From the NCBI RefSeq assembly GCF_008831285.2, contig NC_045143.1, forward strand, positions 25,625,662 to 25,689,661: a DNA stretch of 64,000 bases, in the 5' to 3' direction. Source of the DNA: Nymphaea colorata (Eukaryota > Streptophyta > Magnoliopsida > Nymphaeales > Nymphaeaceae). The notes below the pieces were generated by a model. That model was not told the DNA's origin and searched no databases. It was given only the letters and a program-made list of their open reading frames with translations. The stretch's first letter is position 1. The number at the start of each line of letters is the position of its first letter. Positions 25,421-42,907 of this stretch are shown here, in pieces. The translations under genes were made by a program, and so were the position numbers.

Positions 25421-26450
25421 AGTAATTGGTATTTACCACATAAAGCCCAACCTCTTACATTCATGCTAAAAAGTCACAAAATATGAACCTTCTAATATGT
25501 TTTCTATAAGTATTACTTTAATATAAATCGTGTTTTAGTTTAAGTATTTTTGTAAAAAAAATATTTTTTCTACTATCCAAACTTTCATGGTATAGAGCTG
25601 GCTTTTTTATTTAAAATATTATTTTAGAAACAACTAACTTAATATATGTTTTTCATTGAATCACTTTATATGTATATATATATATACAACAAAACAATAA
25701 ATTAACATGTTAATTGTCACAGGCCTACTTTCTTACGACCATGAGGCATGATGGTTACCTATCTGCCTTAAACTTCAAGGCATAAACGAGTGCATAAATA
25801 ATTGGAAAACAAATAATGTGCAAGAAAAACCAAAAACACAAAGAGTGGAGGGAGGAACTTGCTATGAGTATAAATTGCATTCGTCATAAACAAAATATAA
25901 AAAAACCTTAAGAAAACTCAACTTTATTTACATAAACTAAGTCGAAATCACATACATAAGATTTAAATGTATACTACTCAAAACACAAAATCCCTAACAT
26001 GCATTTAGAACTGATAGAACGGTGTGCTCTGTTACAAATAAACACACATACATCAAAGTCATTGTAGACAAAATGAAAAAAAAAATTATGAAACAAAACA
26101 CAGAGGAACAATAAAAGTTCAAATTTTCGAGTTGTAAAATTCGTTTTTACACCCTAAAAAAGCACTTTTTTAACTAAAAGTTTTTAACATTCGGAAAGTT
26201 CGATTTAAAGAAACACTGGTGAAATGGCAGAGCATCTGCATAACGGACGGCTAAACTTTAGATTAATTAAATACATTACGATATGGATCTAAAAAGAAGC
26301 GCCACTTTTGGCCTCATTCAATATCATTTGTTTGTTGTGCTTAATTCTCACACGACATGCCGAAAGGCTTGGGTATGAGATTTCGGACCCTGGATATGGT
26401 TTTTCATTATTAGAATTCAAACCAAAGTTTCAGCTCGAGTCACATATTTA

Positions 26451-27657
26451 GAGTTGCCATCCAAAGACAGATTGTCCTAAGATCTAAATGATCTAGAGTT
26501 GATATAAATTTAGCACACCACCAAAATGTTGTCGGAACAGGTGGACAAAGAACCGACATGTTTAAGAATGGAGGTACTTTGTGGAGTTCAAGACACTATA
26601 AGTTATAAGTTACAGTTATATTGCCATTTTCTAGAGAAGAAAATTATTTTTTTTTGTCGCCAAAAGGTGTCAGAAACGAATTTATACGCGCTGGCGATTG
26701 CCAACAAGTTAAGTTCGTAAACGAGCCACAAAGCTGAAACTTCGGCTCTAAAATAAGCAGTTCTCGACCCAATTATCGTACACACATCTAGCATTTTTTT
26801 TTCACTGTGGCACTAGTAGGGTCATATTAGAATTTCATAATCGAAATGGTACTTCTGGGGGCAATCGAAAAGAGTCAATTTCGCAACACGAGAAGGACCA
26901 ACCTACCAATTCTCCTTAAGATTTCCAGATCACACAAATAGCATGTCGTTTCTTTAATAAAAAATTGTATTAGAAATTACAATAAGAAAACGAAATATGC
27001 AGGAAATTCAATAAATTCAAAAATTATTTCCAAATTTTTGTTTGGAATTGTACCCTCGCAATAAAGTGAAGCCAACAACAGACTTTGGAATCGACAAGGA
27101 AATGAATGCAGTTTACTGCTAGAAACAGGGAATAAAGCAAATCTTATATATCGAGGAAGGTTATCAATCTCATCATAAACAGAAGGACTGAGGCCGTTCA
27201 GTGCCAGGAAATAGAGCAATGCCTTTGGCAAGGGGATCTTCGGAGAGGGTTCCTTCTGTAAGTGAGCATTGGAGCGCTCCGAGCGACCTTGATTTTCCAT
27301 CCCTAGATGCCGCCCCAATTCCCAACAGAACACCCGAAATCTATCCAAAACTCACGAAACCAATGTGAATTTAACCCACATAAGCCAGAAATTCGCCGTG
27401 ATACAACTGAATCTCTTGATCTTCTCTACATCCAGGAGAAATTGCAAAGTGATCACGTTTATGTAGGTGCCCTGCCCACTCAGAGAATCCGACAAACCCA
27501 ACGCCGTTCCCCCATTCCTAACATGCTGCTAAGCAATCTGAGTCGCCCCAGATTGAAGACGCAACTCTGATTGAATTGGAGTTCCAAAACGGAGATTGAT
27601 TCCTCCAAACACAGCAGAAGTAACAAAGATGTAGCACTGTTACTAAAAACCTACAAG
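26451..27657. other. spacer between the duplication arms, no supported gene
   Basis: Mostly AT-rich. At 26977-27348 the minus strand is open for 123 codons (a stretch reading LPKALLYFLALNGLSPS), but I recognise no family and see no clear splice context. It may be a leader exon or chance. Confidence 0.4.
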
Positions 27658-28022
27658 CATTGTCACAAAAAACGGGGACCGGTATTAAACGGCGAGAAAA
27701 AAAACGGGTATAACGGCAAAGTTTTATATATCGAGAATAAAACGGAAAAAGTTCGACAAATTTTTTTTAAAAATTAAACATTTAATACATCTTAAAAATT
27801 ATAAAAAATAATAATTAATAAAAAAACGACAAAAAACAGGAAAATAACGGCAAAAAATAGAAAAATAACATATAATATGGGTATTATATGGGTATTATAC
27901 GCGTTTTTTTGTTTTTTGACGTTTTTTTTTAAACGGGAATAGTACGGGTATTATACGGCAGAACTGTTTTTGGCGTTAAATACGCATTTTTTTTTAAAAA
28001 AACGGTGTTTTTTGTGGCAATG
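27658..28022. mobile_element. 365-bp inverted-repeat element, copy 1
   Basis: Terminal inverted repeats CATTGTCACAAAAAAC and CATTGCCACAAAAAAC (16 bp, one mismatch). The interior is AT-rich with repeated ACGGGTATTATACGG phrases and no coding capacity. A second copy lies in the same orientation at 33316-33663. No clear target-site duplication, so the superfamily is not assigned. Confidence 0.75.
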
Positions 28023-28649
28023 CTAACAGTACAAGTTTGAAATCCCAAGTCCACCAAAAGACCCTAAAAGCCGCCCCCGGAGACCTTCAGCAGAGCTTGC
28101 TCGGGCCGCAAAGGACCGCATTCGTGATATCAAGGATAATCGTGTAAACATGAATAAAGTATCCCCGACATTTTATCAAAACTTTAGTTTTTTCATGTTT
28201 TCCTCCGTATTTTATTCCGTTTCGTTCTCTTGTTGAGAAAAAAACAATCCTTTCTGTTGAGCAGGTAGAGTTGAAGCAAACACCTGTTGGGGGCTAAGGT
28301 CACCCACCTAATTCAATGATCCAAGTCACAAAAAAAAGTTTGGTCTCAACAATTTACAAGGAAAACATTGTCCTTCTTACCATTATTTAATTTTTAATTA
28401 TTTATTTAAATCTAACAATCTTGCAACTACTTCTAATTTCGAGCCCAAACCAAACTATCGATGAAGAAAGAGGGATCTATAGGAGGGTGAAGCTCCTTTC
28501 TATAAGGGGGCACTCATGTTCTTATTATAACTATAAGATTATGAGATAGTGATTTTATCCACATATGTTTGTTTGGTAAAAATAATAATCTTCTCCCTTG
28601 ATCATAATTCAAAATGAAAAGTATTCAATTAAAACATGAAAACGTAACT

Positions 28650-28790
28650 GAATTGGTCCTAGTTACTCTAGCTACTTTGAAATTCGATGGTGTTTTTCGT
28701 AGTAGTCCAAGGGATTGGTTCACGTTTGGACATGCTTCGTTTGCTTTGCTTTTCTTTTTCGGCCACATTTGGCATGGTGCCAGAATGTTG
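28650..28790 (+). pseudogene. psbB: plastid psbB (CP47) fragment inserted in nuclear DNA
   Basis: The translated stretch [20 protein letters not shown] and the following [14 protein letters not shown] are a conserved part of CP47, the photosystem II core antenna protein encoded in plastid DNA. Only about 45 codons match; CP47 is about 508 residues, and the flanks are ordinary nuclear AT-rich sequence. A small local rearrangement lies just upstream of the match, and the usual RGW is RDW here. The fragment is a non-functional organelle-to-nucleus transfer. A mitochondrial intermediate copy is possible. Confidence 0.85.
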
Positions 28791-28889
28791 TGGGCAATTG
28801 GGTACACCAGCCCAAATAAATTGCTTTATTTATGTATGAATACCTTTTTAACTTTTATTATTTATATATTGGTGCCCCTTAAAGTTTAA

Positions 28890-29575
28890 GGTTGAAACTA
28901 TTATTAATCTAGAGCCTCCTTGCATACCAATGGAGCACACCTAACCCTTATTTGTAGGAAGAGATGTTTCCTGCCCATTGCACTAACCCCCTCAGAGATA
29001 CCTTCATCTTGGAGTCCAGAAGTTACCGTTAAAGGGTTTAATAGCTGATTCCACAAGGCTCAGACCAGGGTTTCTCTTCAAACCCTGTGAAGAAAAATGT
29101 GACACACAGCTAGGTAACTGCAAATTATGCACCAAAGCAAACATGTGGTCTTCAACATGACTCAAAATGTATCCTCCACATTTCCACATGCAGTTGTGGG
29201 AAGTGATATATGCTGTGTTTGATGCAAGAAGTGGTTCCAGTGGCCTTTGAATAATGACACAGCTCCAAGATAAGAGAAGGAACTCAATGGTTTTCTTTGT
29301 AAAGAAAAAAAAATGTACAAATAACAACTTTCATATTGGGGATCAATGTACACTTTGGTTACACAACATGGTCAGTCGAAGCAGCCTCCTATAGCCTCTC
29401 ATTCTCATGTTACAAGGATCCTTCCCTTAAAGTTCCAAGTTACTACAATCTGCAGAAATCTTGTGAGTGAACATCATACAGGAAACATCTTAATTGCATT
29501 GGCCACTTTTGTTCTATGCTCCCTTTCAACATACAAGAGATGGCAATAACAGTCTAACTGGAAGACACAAAGAAA
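28890..29575. other. intergenic DNA downstream of the ACR pseudogene
   Basis: About 690 bases between the psbB fragment and the ACR stop codon. No exon recognised. It would include the 3' untranslated region of the ACR gene. Confidence 0.5.
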
Positions 29576-32500
29576 TCAAGAATGTGATCGCACAAGCCCG
29601 AAAGTACAGAGGGATCTGGACCTGAAGAAGTTGCTAAACAGAAACTTGGTGCTAGATTCTTGAGGAGCAGAGTTCAGACCAGCAGAGTTGTGTCTCACTT
29701 TAAGAATTGTTTGTCCAATCACTGACCTTATCTGGTAAATTGCCTTTTCATCAACAGGATGCCCAGAGGCACCACACACATAGAAAGTGTTGATTGATTT
29801 GCCCCCTCTGGTTGTTACTTCTGCTCTAGTGACAGATAAGCTATTCTCATGAAACAGCCTTGTGACATCCGAGAGCAGGCCAACTCTATCAGTGGCACAT
29901 AATTCGAGCTTCAGCCCCTGAAATTCCCAACAATTTAAGAAGGAATGAGTGTTGAATGGAAGAATATGGGCAAAAGCAAAAGTTGGGAAACAACACCTAC
30001 AGGGTACACCACTACAGAAATCAAAAACGCCAAATTATAAGGCCAGTCACAGGAAGAAGAAATGTTAAAACTTAAAACAGCATTTTTCATTCATAAGATT
30101 AAAGAGAATAAAGAAATCTACACAAATAATGATTCCTATATCTCAAATCTAGATAGCAGATATTCTACAATTGCTTAAATTAATATATATGGACAATTAA
30201 AGGGTGATGTTCTGAACTACCTTGTGTACTCTAACTCCTTCTGTTTGATATTTTAAGCATGTAACTGGCCAAAACAATGAACCATAATACTGTAATATTC
30301 AAGGATGAAAAACAAGCTGCTCATCATGAGCGCTGAAATTGAAGATCCATTCATAGCAAATGCAGTTGAGAAAAGATTCACTTAAGACGTTTCCAAACAT
30401 AGACCTATTAATTAATAATTCCATGACTCTCTGATTCTAAAATTCAAAATGTTTTGCAAAACCCTATACCAAGGAACAAATGACATTAACAGGTCCAATC
30501 AAAATATTCTGCAAAATCCTATACCAAGGAACAAATGACATTAACAGAAACAAGGACTATGAAACAAATTAAGTACAGAAGTATTTGCGATAACTGACCT
30601 CTGAAACTCTTCTCTCTGTTGCTGCCTGAAGACATTGGACAAGGCGCTACCTTTCAGCTTCTGAATTTACAGGGCATCCATCTAAATGACAAATATAGTA
30701 TTCCTTCGATGAAAAAAGTAACAAAAAGAAAAGGATTCAGTTTGACATGTCATCAGACACTTTGTACAATTTCGAGAAAATGATCAGGTTTGTTTTACAA
30801 GTAATAAAAACCATAGAAAGATCTATTTTCATATTCCAATACACAATCAGTTTTAAATATATGGAACTGGATTTGACTTGCTGTAATTCTGAGGGACTAT
30901 CTAGTCACAGTTCAGTATTACCTGATAAGCTTCAGGTGTTTTTGCATCAACGTTTGCATGAAAAACCACATATTGCATGTCCGTCAAAGTACATACTGTA
31001 TCAAAAGAAGCTTTGGCCTATCCTTGCAGCGAATGGTGACAACTGAGTAGTCCTTCTCAGTGCAATCCATAACGGTTACATGAGGCCTAAGACTGTCAAT
31101 TATGCAGTCTTGATCACCTCTTTCATAATCCCGGTCAGCAAACATCATCTGGTGCAGCCTCCTCTCAGTGTGATTATGACCAAAAGAAACAGTTGCACTT
31201 GCACCTCTACTTCTGTTGTTGCCTCTCAATACATTGCATAGAAGCTCCTTGATCCTAGAAAGTCTTTGTGGTTCATTAATAGGCAAACCAGTTGCTTCAT
31301 CAGTTACATGTATCACTGCTCCAGCTCTAGTGTTATGGGTCCAGAGTTCAACATTCACCACATTGCACTTGAGATAGGCAAGAACTGCAGAAACTTCTGA
31401 GAGTAAACCTGGACGATCGGTACCCGTTAACTCAATTGATGTGTTCCCATTTGATGGTTGGATACCAATGAACCTTCCCAAAGTATGGGAGCAAGAGGGA
31501 TCCTCACCTAGAGACTGCACATTTAGTTACCCAACATCACATGCTTAGTTAAAGTTAGTAGAAAACGGAAATGTTGCTTGGCTGTTTAAACAACAACCAA
31601 TTAGATTCCAAGTTAGCTTGGTTTAACATAGCATAGGAAATGCAATGTTCAAAGATGACTAGTTCAACCAAACCCATTCGAGGAAAAATCGAAGAAACCA
31701 ACTAGTTCATTTATTCTGACATGTAAAAAAGGACTCAGAGAAGGCCAAGCTTCTGTGTAGTCAATGGGGAGTTCTTAACTTGTCATGCTCAGAGTTGACT
31801 TTATGGTCTACTGACTTGTTTAAATACATTCATCTTGAATTATAAGGAAGCTAAATCTAATTTTCATGGAGCTGCATTTCTTTTTTTTTTTTAAAAAAAG
31901 AAAAAACCGCTCAGATTAGCTGAGTAGTACCAAACCACTCAAGTGTTCTGAATGTGGAATGCAAACAATTCAAGTTCACCGAAGGTAGAAATACAGACAA
32001 TCAGATTCCATGGACTTCAAAACAAAAATCAGACAAAATCTCAAGAACAAGCAGACAGCAGAGGTAAGGTAACAACTGAAAATTCTAAGGCATGCTGGTG
32101 GTAGATGAAGACAATAACATGAACAAAGCAGATCAGCAGCAAACATTCAGCAAAAGCTCCAACTCAACTTCACCACAAAAATGTTGAACATACAGATAAT
32201 TAAAATGTACCTCTCGAATGCAATCCAAAATCTTCTCATCTCTGACTTTTTTCCCCTTTGAATCAGTTACATTAAAAACTTCAACAGAAACAAAAGTTAG
32301 GAAAGAACAGTCAGATCCTTATAGTCCACATTAATGGGGAACGAAAATAGAAAAGATACTAACGCTTCAATGAAAGAACAAGTACAGTTCTCTATGAAAT
32401 CGAGCTCTCAAAAGAGGTTTCCTCAATAAACTAAAACTGTGGTGAAAAAGATATACTTGAATACTGGTACTTCAAAATACTTGAAGAATATGATTCTTTT

Positions 32501-32968
32501 CTCATTTTGGACAACAAAATATAATAACTTATTCTGGCTCGCATGGGATTCTCAAATTATGTAAGAAATAGACGAAGATAGAATTACCATCCATGAACCA
32601 ACCCCCGTCTGAAGAAATGTAGGCCTTGTGATAATGAGATTTAAATCAGTGAGTATCTGGACAACTTCCAGAAGTATGCCATGTTTGTTTCCACTATCCA
32701 CCTGCATCAACCCATATAGATATAACAAGTTAACAAAAAAAAAATCCAAAACAAATAGAAAAGCAAAATAATTGATTAAAATCTACCCTGACAACCATTG
32801 CGTTATTGCATGACTCATTGTCAATTACCACCCTGATGTAAAAAAAGAGGAAACAAAAGAAGAATAGAGATTAGCAGTTTTCAGGCGATTGGCAAACCAG
32901 AAACAGGGATAAGAATTATAGCTGGGAGGATTCATCCTTCTGACTAGTTTCTCGTATTCGTCCTCCAT
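29576..32968 (-). pseudogene. ACT-domain-repeat (ACR) protein pseudogene, seven exons
   Basis: Exons 32968-32922, 32832-32787, 32701-32588, 32278-32211, 31514-30922, 30703-30599 and 29917-29576 would encode about 438 residues, the usual ACR length. ACR proteins are plant proteins with four ACT folds, thought to sense small ligands such as amino acids. Recognisable blocks are MEDEYEKLVRRMNPP, VVIDNESC, DSGNKHGILLEVVQILTDLN, TGTDRPGLLSEVSAVLAYL, PHVTVMDCTEKDYSVVTIRC and ATDRVGLLSDVTRLFHENSL. Lesions: the exon 1 donor is CT instead of GT; single-base deletions shift the frame in exon 3 (about 32625) and exon 5 (about 31004); and TAG replaces a Gln codon in exon 6 (30649-30647). It lies wholly between the arms of the inverted duplication. 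Four independent lesions make function very unlikely. Confidence 0.9.
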
Positions 32969-33315
32969 AGTCCATGAGACGTCCATATATAGCTTATGAA
33001 CCAATGAAGGAGTAAAGCACTCTGTTTCTTTTTCTTTAATTTTCTCGAAAGAAGCAAGGAGGTTCGAGTGTGGTCCCCAAAACCAGTCGTAGAAACCACC
33101 AACGTGTGGAAATCAGCGATAGGCAAAGAAACAACTCTCACCGATCTCAGGAAAAACTAGTATCCTCCTCTCCCTCTCTCTCTCTTTCTCTCCATAATAA
33201 GTTGAAGGCATTTGTGAATTGCCATGCTAGAAAAGAAAGAAGGTTGTAGCGAAACTAGAGAAGTCTCTCTCTCTCCCTCTCTGATATAAGTTCGAAGGAA
33301 GAGATAAGTTGGAAG

Positions 33316-33663
33316 CATTGTCACAAAAAACGGGGACGGTATTAAAGGGCGAGGAAAAAAACGGGTATAATACGGTAAAGTTTTATATATCGGGAATAAA
33401 ACGGGAAAAGTTCGGCAAATTTTTTTTAAAAATTAAACATTTAATACATCTTAAAAATTATAAAAAATAATAATTAATAAAAAACGGCAAAAAACGGGAA
33501 AATAACGGAAAATAACGGCAAAAAACGGGTATTATACGGGTATTAAACGGGTATTATACGTGTTTTTTGTTTTTTGACGTTTTTTTTTAAAAAAACGGGA
33601 ATAATACGGGTATTATACGGCAGAACTGTTTTTAGCGTTAAATACGCGTTTTTTTTTACAATG
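33316..33663. mobile_element. inverted-repeat element, copy 2, upstream of the ACR pseudogene
   Basis: Same family and orientation as 27658-28022. The left end CATTGTCACAAAAAAC is intact and the right end (TTTTTTACAATG) is eroded. It lies in the presumed 5' untranslated or promoter region of the ACR gene, about 350 bases upstream of the start codon. Confidence 0.75.
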
Positions 33664-34452
33664 AATCGAAGGAAGCTTGTTGTTGTAGCTCAGAGAGATA
33701 GAAACTACAAAATGTAGACGAAGAGGAGGAGTGGGGAGAGGCTTCAGACCCTCCTCTCCTTCACGCTTCCTTTTATCATCCCCTCCAAGATTCTGTCGTT
33801 CACTTCGTCACCAGTTCACTTTATCCTACCTCCCATCCGGACCATCTCTGGTAAAATACAGTTTTGAAATAACCATCTTTCGGACAAATAAATTTCATAC
33901 GTAACAAGGAATTAATCGGCTCATATATATAAATAAATACATATATCCTATATTTATTTAATGTGATGTGTGCGTAGAATATTTGGCAATTGCAAAAACA
34001 AAGAGAATAAATCATCAGAATTGGTTTAATGAATAGTCGTTGAGAACAAATGCTCATAATTGGCTTAATTAAATGTATTAGCAGAGACCCACTTCTCAGT
34101 TTGAGTGAGGCAGGGACCAGGTTCAGATCCCGGCTAAAATTATCCGGTCTGATTTAAACTGTCCATTCTCATTAGCTCAGGTGTTCAACTAGTTTAGCTG
34201 ATTAGGGTAGGACTCGAACTCATTCATGTAAGTTTGATTTGCTCGAACTCGACTCAACTTGTTTAATAAACGAGTCGAATTTGGGTTTGATTTACACGAG
34301 CTCAACTTATTGTATTGCCTGTTTGTTAATCTATATTAGCATCTCGGTAATTTTTTTATGATTTTTAACACTTTTATATTATTTTAATTTTTATTAAAAA
34401 AATAAAATGTCATGAACTTAAATAAATTGAACCTGACTTGAGTTCAAAACAA
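33664..34452. other. presumed ACR upstream region and AT-rich spacer
   Basis: The first about 170 bases are GA/CT-rich and leader-like on the minus strand. The rest is AT-rich with CGAACTCGACTCAA-type phrases (34170-34460) resembling other degenerate transposon sequence in the window. No exon seen. Confidence 0.45.
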
Positions 34453-40175
<5,723 letters not shown>

Positions 40176-41472
40176 CTAGAATGATAACTACATAGGATAG
40201 CTACGAGCCAATCACAGATCGAGACTACTCTCTGTGGTTTGGCTAAGGTTTTCAAAGATGTAATTGATGTGATAATTGATGTGAATGTTGTGTTTTATCG
40301 CATGCACATTACCGTGGGCAATGATGCAAATGAATGAATTGGAGGGTAGTTGTACCCGTATTGCTATGATGGCTAGCTAAGAAAGTAAATTATATGTGTA
40401 GCCCTCGTGTAGAGGCATTTGGAGGTATGGGTGCACTCGAGGAGTGAACCAACCTCATGAGCTAGCTGTTCATTTTGTGATTGTGTTTCCATAATGTTAA
40501 TTAAGAATGAATAAGAGATAAGGGTCAGTGGGATGTGGCCATGTGTTTGGGAGACGTCCCGCTTTTGCCACTGGTCTCACCTGTTCGGAGCACAGGCAGT
40601 GCAAGGCCCCAAGGTACTGTTGTGTGTTGTGCTTGGAGCGTTGGGCTCCCGCCTTCCCAACCTGGGTGTCATAGGGAAGACGGAGTATCTATCCTTGGAA
40701 TTCACACATCCATGGATGAGTGCTCCACCGCTGCTGGGGGTGAATGGATCCATACTGTTCTGGGCCACCACGGGGATTGTCTCTCGGCTGTAGGCCGCCC
40801 GCGGTGTGCACGTGTCTGTGTTTGCACCCACATGAACTGTCAATTCATTAATGTTAATGAAAATGAAAAGTATATGAATGTGATGATATGTTTAAGCATG
40901 CCTTGCATGTGATTGAAATTGTGTTACTGTGGGCCTTGATTGGCCTTTACATGTCATGGTCTATGTTAGGGGTTTTCTTGGCAAATGATGTGGCTAAGTC
41001 CTAACACGACATGATGATAGATCGTGTTTATGATTGTTCTCATAGTTGAGCCCATACCTAAATGGTTTGGGGGATTTACTGGCTTGCTATCATACTGCGA
41101 AGGCTAAGCCTTCAGTTGTTTTCTTTTTCAGGTTTTGGCAGACCAGGGGCAGCAGGTTGATCGGATGGCTTTACTCACGTCCTACTGAAGAGGTTTTGGG
41201 TTGTGTTTTCTCTTGTAGTGTCGGCGCTTCTTGGTTTGATTGTATTGATGTCTTGTTTTTGTTAGACATCAATTATATGGTTTGGGGCATTTTTGTCATA
41301 CATATAAATGTGATTTTGTATGAATCAAAATTGTTATATAAATGAAAGTTCGCCCCATTGTTTTGAATTGCTTGACTCATCTCTTTTTGAATTGTTGTGT
41401 CGTCACTCCTCAATGCTTTATGTCTAGAAAAAAAATTTGTTAGAGGGTCAAAAGGTTGGGGTGTGACAGCTT

Positions 41473-41484
41473 TGGTATCAAAGC
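41473..41484 (+). other. primer-binding site of E2
   Basis: TGGTATCAAAGC starts four bases after the LTR. It matches the 3' end of initiator tRNA-Met used by many plant Ty3/gypsy elements, with one mismatch (the E3 copy reads TGGTATCAGAGC). Confidence 0.85.
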
Positions 41485-41704
41485 TATGGCAAACCTCACT
41501 ACGGATGTGAGTTAAAGACTATCTGTGAAGCCATGTTGCACAGGTACGCATTTATTTGATTAAATTGTCATTGTAGTTTGATTTTACAAGTATAAGTACA
41601 TAATGTGATCAATGTTTTGAACTTTGTGCTCATGCACGTTTGTCATTGGATTTGCAAGATTGGTCATAAACTTGATTTGAGAACAAGAGTTCTTGTTTGT
41701 ACAG

Positions 41705-42880
41705 ATGGAGTATCAACGTAGGGGTAAGAAGCGAGTTGGGCCGTCTATAGAGGCACAAAGAGAGCCAAGTCCGGCCCATTCTGATGCACGTACCCTAGTG
41801 GATGACAGTACATCATGACAACAGAATGCCCAGACTAGTGTGGGTGCTCAAACCCCACCAAGACAGACTCTACCAGTGGATCAACAGACCATAATGTTGA
41901 CAACATTGCAAACACTGATCTCCCTTGTACAGTCGATCGTCAGTAATCAAATGAGCAATGCATCTCCTTCAGGAGACATCACTGCGCCACTTCAAGAGAA
42001 GGCAACGACGGTATCGTACCAACAGTTTATGGCAATGCAGCCGCCTGTCTTTACAGGAAAAGGCAATCCTGATAAGGCAAAAGAATGGATTGAGGAAGTT
42101 GAATGCACCTTTGGGCTTCTGAAGATGCTAGAAGAAGACAAAGTGAATTATGACTCTTATCTGTTGAAGGGTGATGCCAAGAATTGGTGGCAATCGACTA
42201 GTGAGATCTGGTTTACGACCAATTGTCAATCTCTTGGAAGCAGTTTAGAAATTCCTTCTTCAGCACTTACTTTCCAGTGCACGCCAGAGACAAGAAAATG
42301 CAAGAGTTTCCTGATATGCAGCAGAATCAGCTGAGCCTGGAAGAATACATTATGAAATATCGACACTTGGAGGTGTATTGCCCGCACCTTTACACTACAG
42401 ATGAGGCTAGAGCAGGCAAGTTTATGTGTGGGCTGCGGGATGGATTGCGAAGCAAAGTTTTGACAAGCAGACCACGTGACTTGGACGAGGCGGTCACCAT
42501 GGCGAGATGTATAGAAGAGGACTGACTGGGCAAGGACACAGAAAGACCACCACAAGAAGGCAGGCCAGCACTCACACGGTGGGCGAACACAGGTCAAGCA
42601 CCAACATTTTGCAGGCAGGGCAAGGCCTTATGAGAGGCGTAATGACAGAACACTCAGGCGGAACAGGTCAAACCGCAGTGAGACCACACAGGGGTCAGTG
42701 GCCTCTCCGACCTCACCGAAGTGCCCCACTTGCTCACGTGTGCACCCCGGGAAGTTGTGCTATCGAGAGATCGGAGCTTGCTTACACTGTGGAGGGATGG
42801 GGCACTTCATCAAGGATTACCCTTTAAAGAAAGAAAGAGAGTTGAAGAAGCCTAAGGCCGGTCCTTCTAATGCGTGACAG
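41705..42880 (+). pseudogene. gag: E2 gag (degenerate)
   Basis: The frame begins ATG at 41705, is interrupted by TGA at 41816-41818, and resumes with the gag core (KAKEWIEEVECTFGLLKM, SLEEYIMKYRHLEVYCPHLY). A shift near 42220-42300 and further stops break it. The C-terminal zinc knuckle reads CLHCGGMGHFIKDY (about 42780-42823): the fourth zinc ligand Cys is Tyr, so nucleic-acid binding would be impaired. Gag would form the particle and package RNA. Confidence 0.88.
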
Positions 42881-42907
42881 ACGACTGGACGTGTCTATGC
42901 GACTACT

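Larger units (their letters stand above)
20796..26450 (-). repeat. left arm of a large inverted duplication
   Basis: Read on the minus strand, this 5.65 kb matches 34453-40175 almost base for base, including non-coding landmarks. Examples are the poly-T/poly-A run next to GCTATGATGAGGACAATATTG (23.53 kb), the TATGTCACAGGGG segment (25.05 kb) and an AT microsatellite (25.4 kb). The outer match ends after CAGCTCGAGTCACATATTTA at 26450. At its other end the similarity stops inside an LTR near 20796. No intact gene lies in it. Confidence 0.9.

Noticed and set aside
26977-27348. 123-codon minus-strand frame between the duplication arms
   Set aside because: Partly protein-like, but no recognisable family, splice context or homologous copy in the window. 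Not called as a gene.
40535-40912. Repeated LTR frames with GAQAVQGPKVLLCVVLGALG-like products
   Set aside because: They recur in every LTR copy on the coding strand but break at different points and show no known domain. More likely non-coding LTR sequence.
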